Positions 62,488-64,000 of a DNA stretch of 64,000 bases are shown here, in pieces; within the stretch, counting starts at the first letter, position 1; the number at the start of each line of letters is the position of its first letter. The stretch is from Desulfoarculaceae bacterium (lineage in GTDB: Bacteria > Desulfobacterota > Desulfobulbia > Desulfobulbales > Desulfocapsaceae). Where the stretch lies: positions 50,532 through 114,531 of the forward strand of contig JAHYIV010000007.1 of the NCBI GenBank assembly GCA_019429465.1, read 5' to 3'. The position numbers were made by a program, and so were the translations under genes. The notes below the pieces were generated by a model. The model did not search any database and was not told where the DNA came from. It saw only the letters and a program-made list of their open reading frames with translations.

Positions 62488-63633
62488 TCACAAACCCTTC
62501 TCTTCTATTTTTCCTTCTTGATCTCTTTTCTGCTTTTTCCGCGTCGCCCGCAAATACTCCGCTTGCTGTGCCGACTCATTCTTTGTCGATACAACCGGGT
62601 GCTGGCCTTGCACCCCTGGTCGCGCTTCATCCATCCCTGGAGCGCTTGACACTGGGCCATCCATGGCCTGCGTCCCGTTTTGCCGATCTGCCAGAGAAAC
62701 AAACTGCCAATGACCATAATAAAGAGATGCGGCCAGCAGACCCAAGATAAGCAGCAGCAGACCCAGGACCACACCGTTGAAGGAGACCCCGCGCATCATG
62801 GCCCCGAGGCCTGAACTCTTTTCAGGCCGCCCCAGCACTTCCCGCACTGCCTGATTGACAATTCTCAGATCAACCTGATCTTTCTCCTCCACATAGGCCC
62901 CAAGCAGGGCCCGATCACACAGGACATTGATCAGCCTGGGAACCCCCCGACTCAGCTCCGCCACCCGCCTGACTGCTGAGTCGGAAAATAATTTTTTCCG
63001 GCCTCCGGCAACGGCCAGACGGTGTTCCACATAGACAGCAACATCCTGTCTGGCCAAGGGCGAGAGGTGATAGCGAGAGGTGATTCTCTGACTGATCTGC
63101 GAGACATCTTCATTGTCAAGAAGCTGTCGTAACTCCGGCTGCCCCAGAAGGATAATTTTCAGTAATTTCTGTTTCTCGGTCTCCAGATTGGTGAGCAGAC
63201 GAAGCTGTTCCAGGGTATCCACACTCAGATTCTGGGCCTCATCGATGAGCAGCGCGGTGATCCTTCCTCGGGCATGGGCGGCAAGCAGATAGCGGTTCAG
63301 ATGATCGATATAGGTCTTGACGCTATTGTGCTCCCCGGTTACGACAATCTCCAGCTCATCACAGATCGATGCCAGCAGCTCGATGGCATTCAACTTCGGA
63401 TTGAGAATCAGGGCCATGTCTGTATTCTCTGGCAGCTGCTCCAGCAGACACCTGCACACCGTGGTCTTGCCGGCGCCCACATCACCTGTCAGCAGGATAA
63501 AACAGCCATCACTGCTTATCCCATAGAGCAGATGGGCAAGGGCCTCCTGATGCAACGCGCTCATGTAGAGATAGCGAGGATCAGGAGCAATTGAGAAGGG
63601 TTTCTCTTTGAGTCCGAAATAATGTGTATACAT
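62488..63633 (-). CDS. gspA: GspA/ExeA-like AAA ATPase with an inserted 46-bp module
   Basis: 381 residues. MYTHYFGLKEKPFSIAPDPRYLYMS, Walker A TGDVGAGKTTVCR, Walker B TALLIDEAQNLS and the SRYHLSPL sensor region define the ExeA/GspA AAA domain, then a membrane segment (GVVLGLLLLILGLLAASLYYGHW) and a periplasmic tail. The tail includes TQAMDGPVSSAPGMDEARP, encoded by a 46-bp repeat module (62626-62671). The stop overlaps the gspB start region. Confidence 0.9.
   Translation of the reverse strand: MYTHYFGLKEKPFSIAPDPRYLYMSALHQEALAHLLYGISSDGCFILLTGDVGAGKTTVCRCLLEQLPENTDMALILNPKLNAIELLASICDELEIVVTGEHNSVKTYIDHLNRYLLAAHARGRITALLIDEAQNLSVDTLEQLRLLTNLETEKQKLLKIILLGQPELRQLLDNEDVSQISQRITSRYHLSPLARQDVAVYVEHRLAVAGGRKKLFSDSAVRRVAELSRGVPRLINVLCDRALLGAYVEEKDQVDLRIVNQAVREVLGRPEKSSGLGAMMRGVSFNGVVLGLLLLILGLLAASLYYGHWQFVSLADRQNGTQAMDGPVSSAPGMDEARPGVQGQHPVVSTKNESAQQAEYLRATRKKQKRDQEGKIEEKGL
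62626..62671. repeat. 46-bp module inserted in the gspA-like gene
   Basis: Reverse-complement copy of the 61475-61520 module, 41/46 identical, encoding QAMDGPVSSAPGMDE in frame. Flanking target duplication is imperfect (GTCGCGC / GTCCCGT), so the insertion is probably older. Confidence 0.8.
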
Positions 63634-64000
63634 AACCAGAAAAAAGACAGCAAAAAAGGTCAGGCCTCAAGGGCGGCTTAACTAGAAGTTGATCATGATC
63701 CATGTAAAATGGGGAGCCGGAAATGTTCTATTGTGAAAATCACTATAGGATATATTGGCATCAACTGCCATTTTTTCTTATTTTGCATTGAAATTCTATA
63801 AAAGACTGCTACGATAATAAAATGAAAGATTAGTGCCTTACAGATTGTTTTCTTGTTTTTTTTGCAAGAAAACAATCTGTAAGGCACTGATATGGCTGTT
63901 CTTGTCAACAGGAAAAAGCTATCCTGTTACCCTTGTGTTAAAGGTTTAGCTGTTTTGTATGCATTCCAGATCACAAACAGAGACGGGATCTTGTGGCGAC
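63634..64000. other. Intergenic end of window
   Basis: 367 bases upstream of the gspA-like gene, including hairpin copy D. No gene or promoter was identified with confidence. Confidence 0.5.
63832..63888 (-). repeat. Dispersed hairpin repeat, copy D
   Basis: A perfect stem of 24 bp (AGTGCCTTACAGATTGTTTT at its 5' end) with a nine-base loop, the most regular of the four copies. It is in the opposite orientation to copies A-C, judged by its CAAAAAAAA loop. Confidence 0.9.

Noticed and set aside
1-64000. CRISPR arrays, tRNA or rRNA genes
   Set aside because: No regularly spaced direct repeats and no cloverleaf or rRNA-like sequence was recognised in the intergenic regions.

Overview
The window is bacterial chromosomal DNA, dense and moderately GC-rich. 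The gene content (multihaem c-type cytochrome, KamA-family radical SAM protein, several NosL-type metal chaperones, TauE/SafE permeases, a likely UGA-recoded selenoprotein, GspA/GspB) suggests an anaerobic or redox-versatile Desulfobacterota bacterium, perhaps Desulfobulbales. This is a judgement from protein style; no rRNA, tRNA or CRISPR array was seen.

Layout. 0.1-1.7 kb: a NosL domain fused to a Met-rich outer-membrane barrel, with a broken signal peptide. 1.8-3 kb: a rearranged IS3-type remnant. 3-9.6 kb: TetR regulator and a complete RND efflux system. 9.7-12.8 kb: an M1 peptidase-like/ChaN/PDZ protein. 12.9-13.3 kb: a decayed YchJ-like gene. 13.4-18.9 kb (minus): a nine-gene Mrp-type antiporter operon, nearly all ATGA/GTGA-coupled, ending in a SemiSWEET. 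19.3-21.1 kb: KamA-like radical SAM protein. 21.6-23.5 kb: ferric-reductase-like flavoprotein plus tetrahaem cytochrome. 23.7-34.7 kb: a stress/dormancy-like cluster (site-2 protease-CBS, HAD-OtsB fusion, GH65 phosphorylase, P2-type ATPase, PfkB and small proteins) resembling the gene content of the mycobacterial DosR regulon. 34.8-38.2 kb: ABC ATPase and permease around a monohaem beta-propeller protein. 38.6-39.1 kb: YjbQ between 150-bp direct repeats. 39.6-48.8 kb: a lipid-remodelling locus (PagL-like barrel, acyl-CoA ligase, lipoprotein hydrolase, ceramidase-like CREST protein, UMF1-type MFS, ACP-ligase-PlsC fusion). 49.2-58.8 kb: a NosL/thioredoxin/NosL/ABC/Cys-rich membrane protein operon followed by a RegB/RegA (PrrBA) two-component pair and a split TauE/SafE permease. 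59.2-63.6 kb (minus): DUF190, CrcB, an internally deleted MFS gene, TauE/SafE, a Bfd-like [2Fe-2S] probable selenoprotein, GspB and GspA.

The most coherent story is redox and metal handling. Two near-perfect palindromes matching the RegA/PrrA box (GCGNC-N5-GNCGC) lie upstream of the NosL-barrel gene (1.8 kb) and in the divergent promoter between the ABC ATPase and the haem propeller (35.6 kb), while a RegB/RegA homologue pair is encoded at 55-57 kb beside the NosL/ABC operon. A single regulon across these distant loci is the inference.

The window also carries three families of dispersed non-coding repeats: a long hairpin with compensatory changes (four copies), a 150-bp repeat (two full copies and one diverged partial copy), and a 159-bp MITE-like element (two copies) whose core also occurs as 46-bp modules inserted in frame in two genes, one with an exact 8-bp target duplication.
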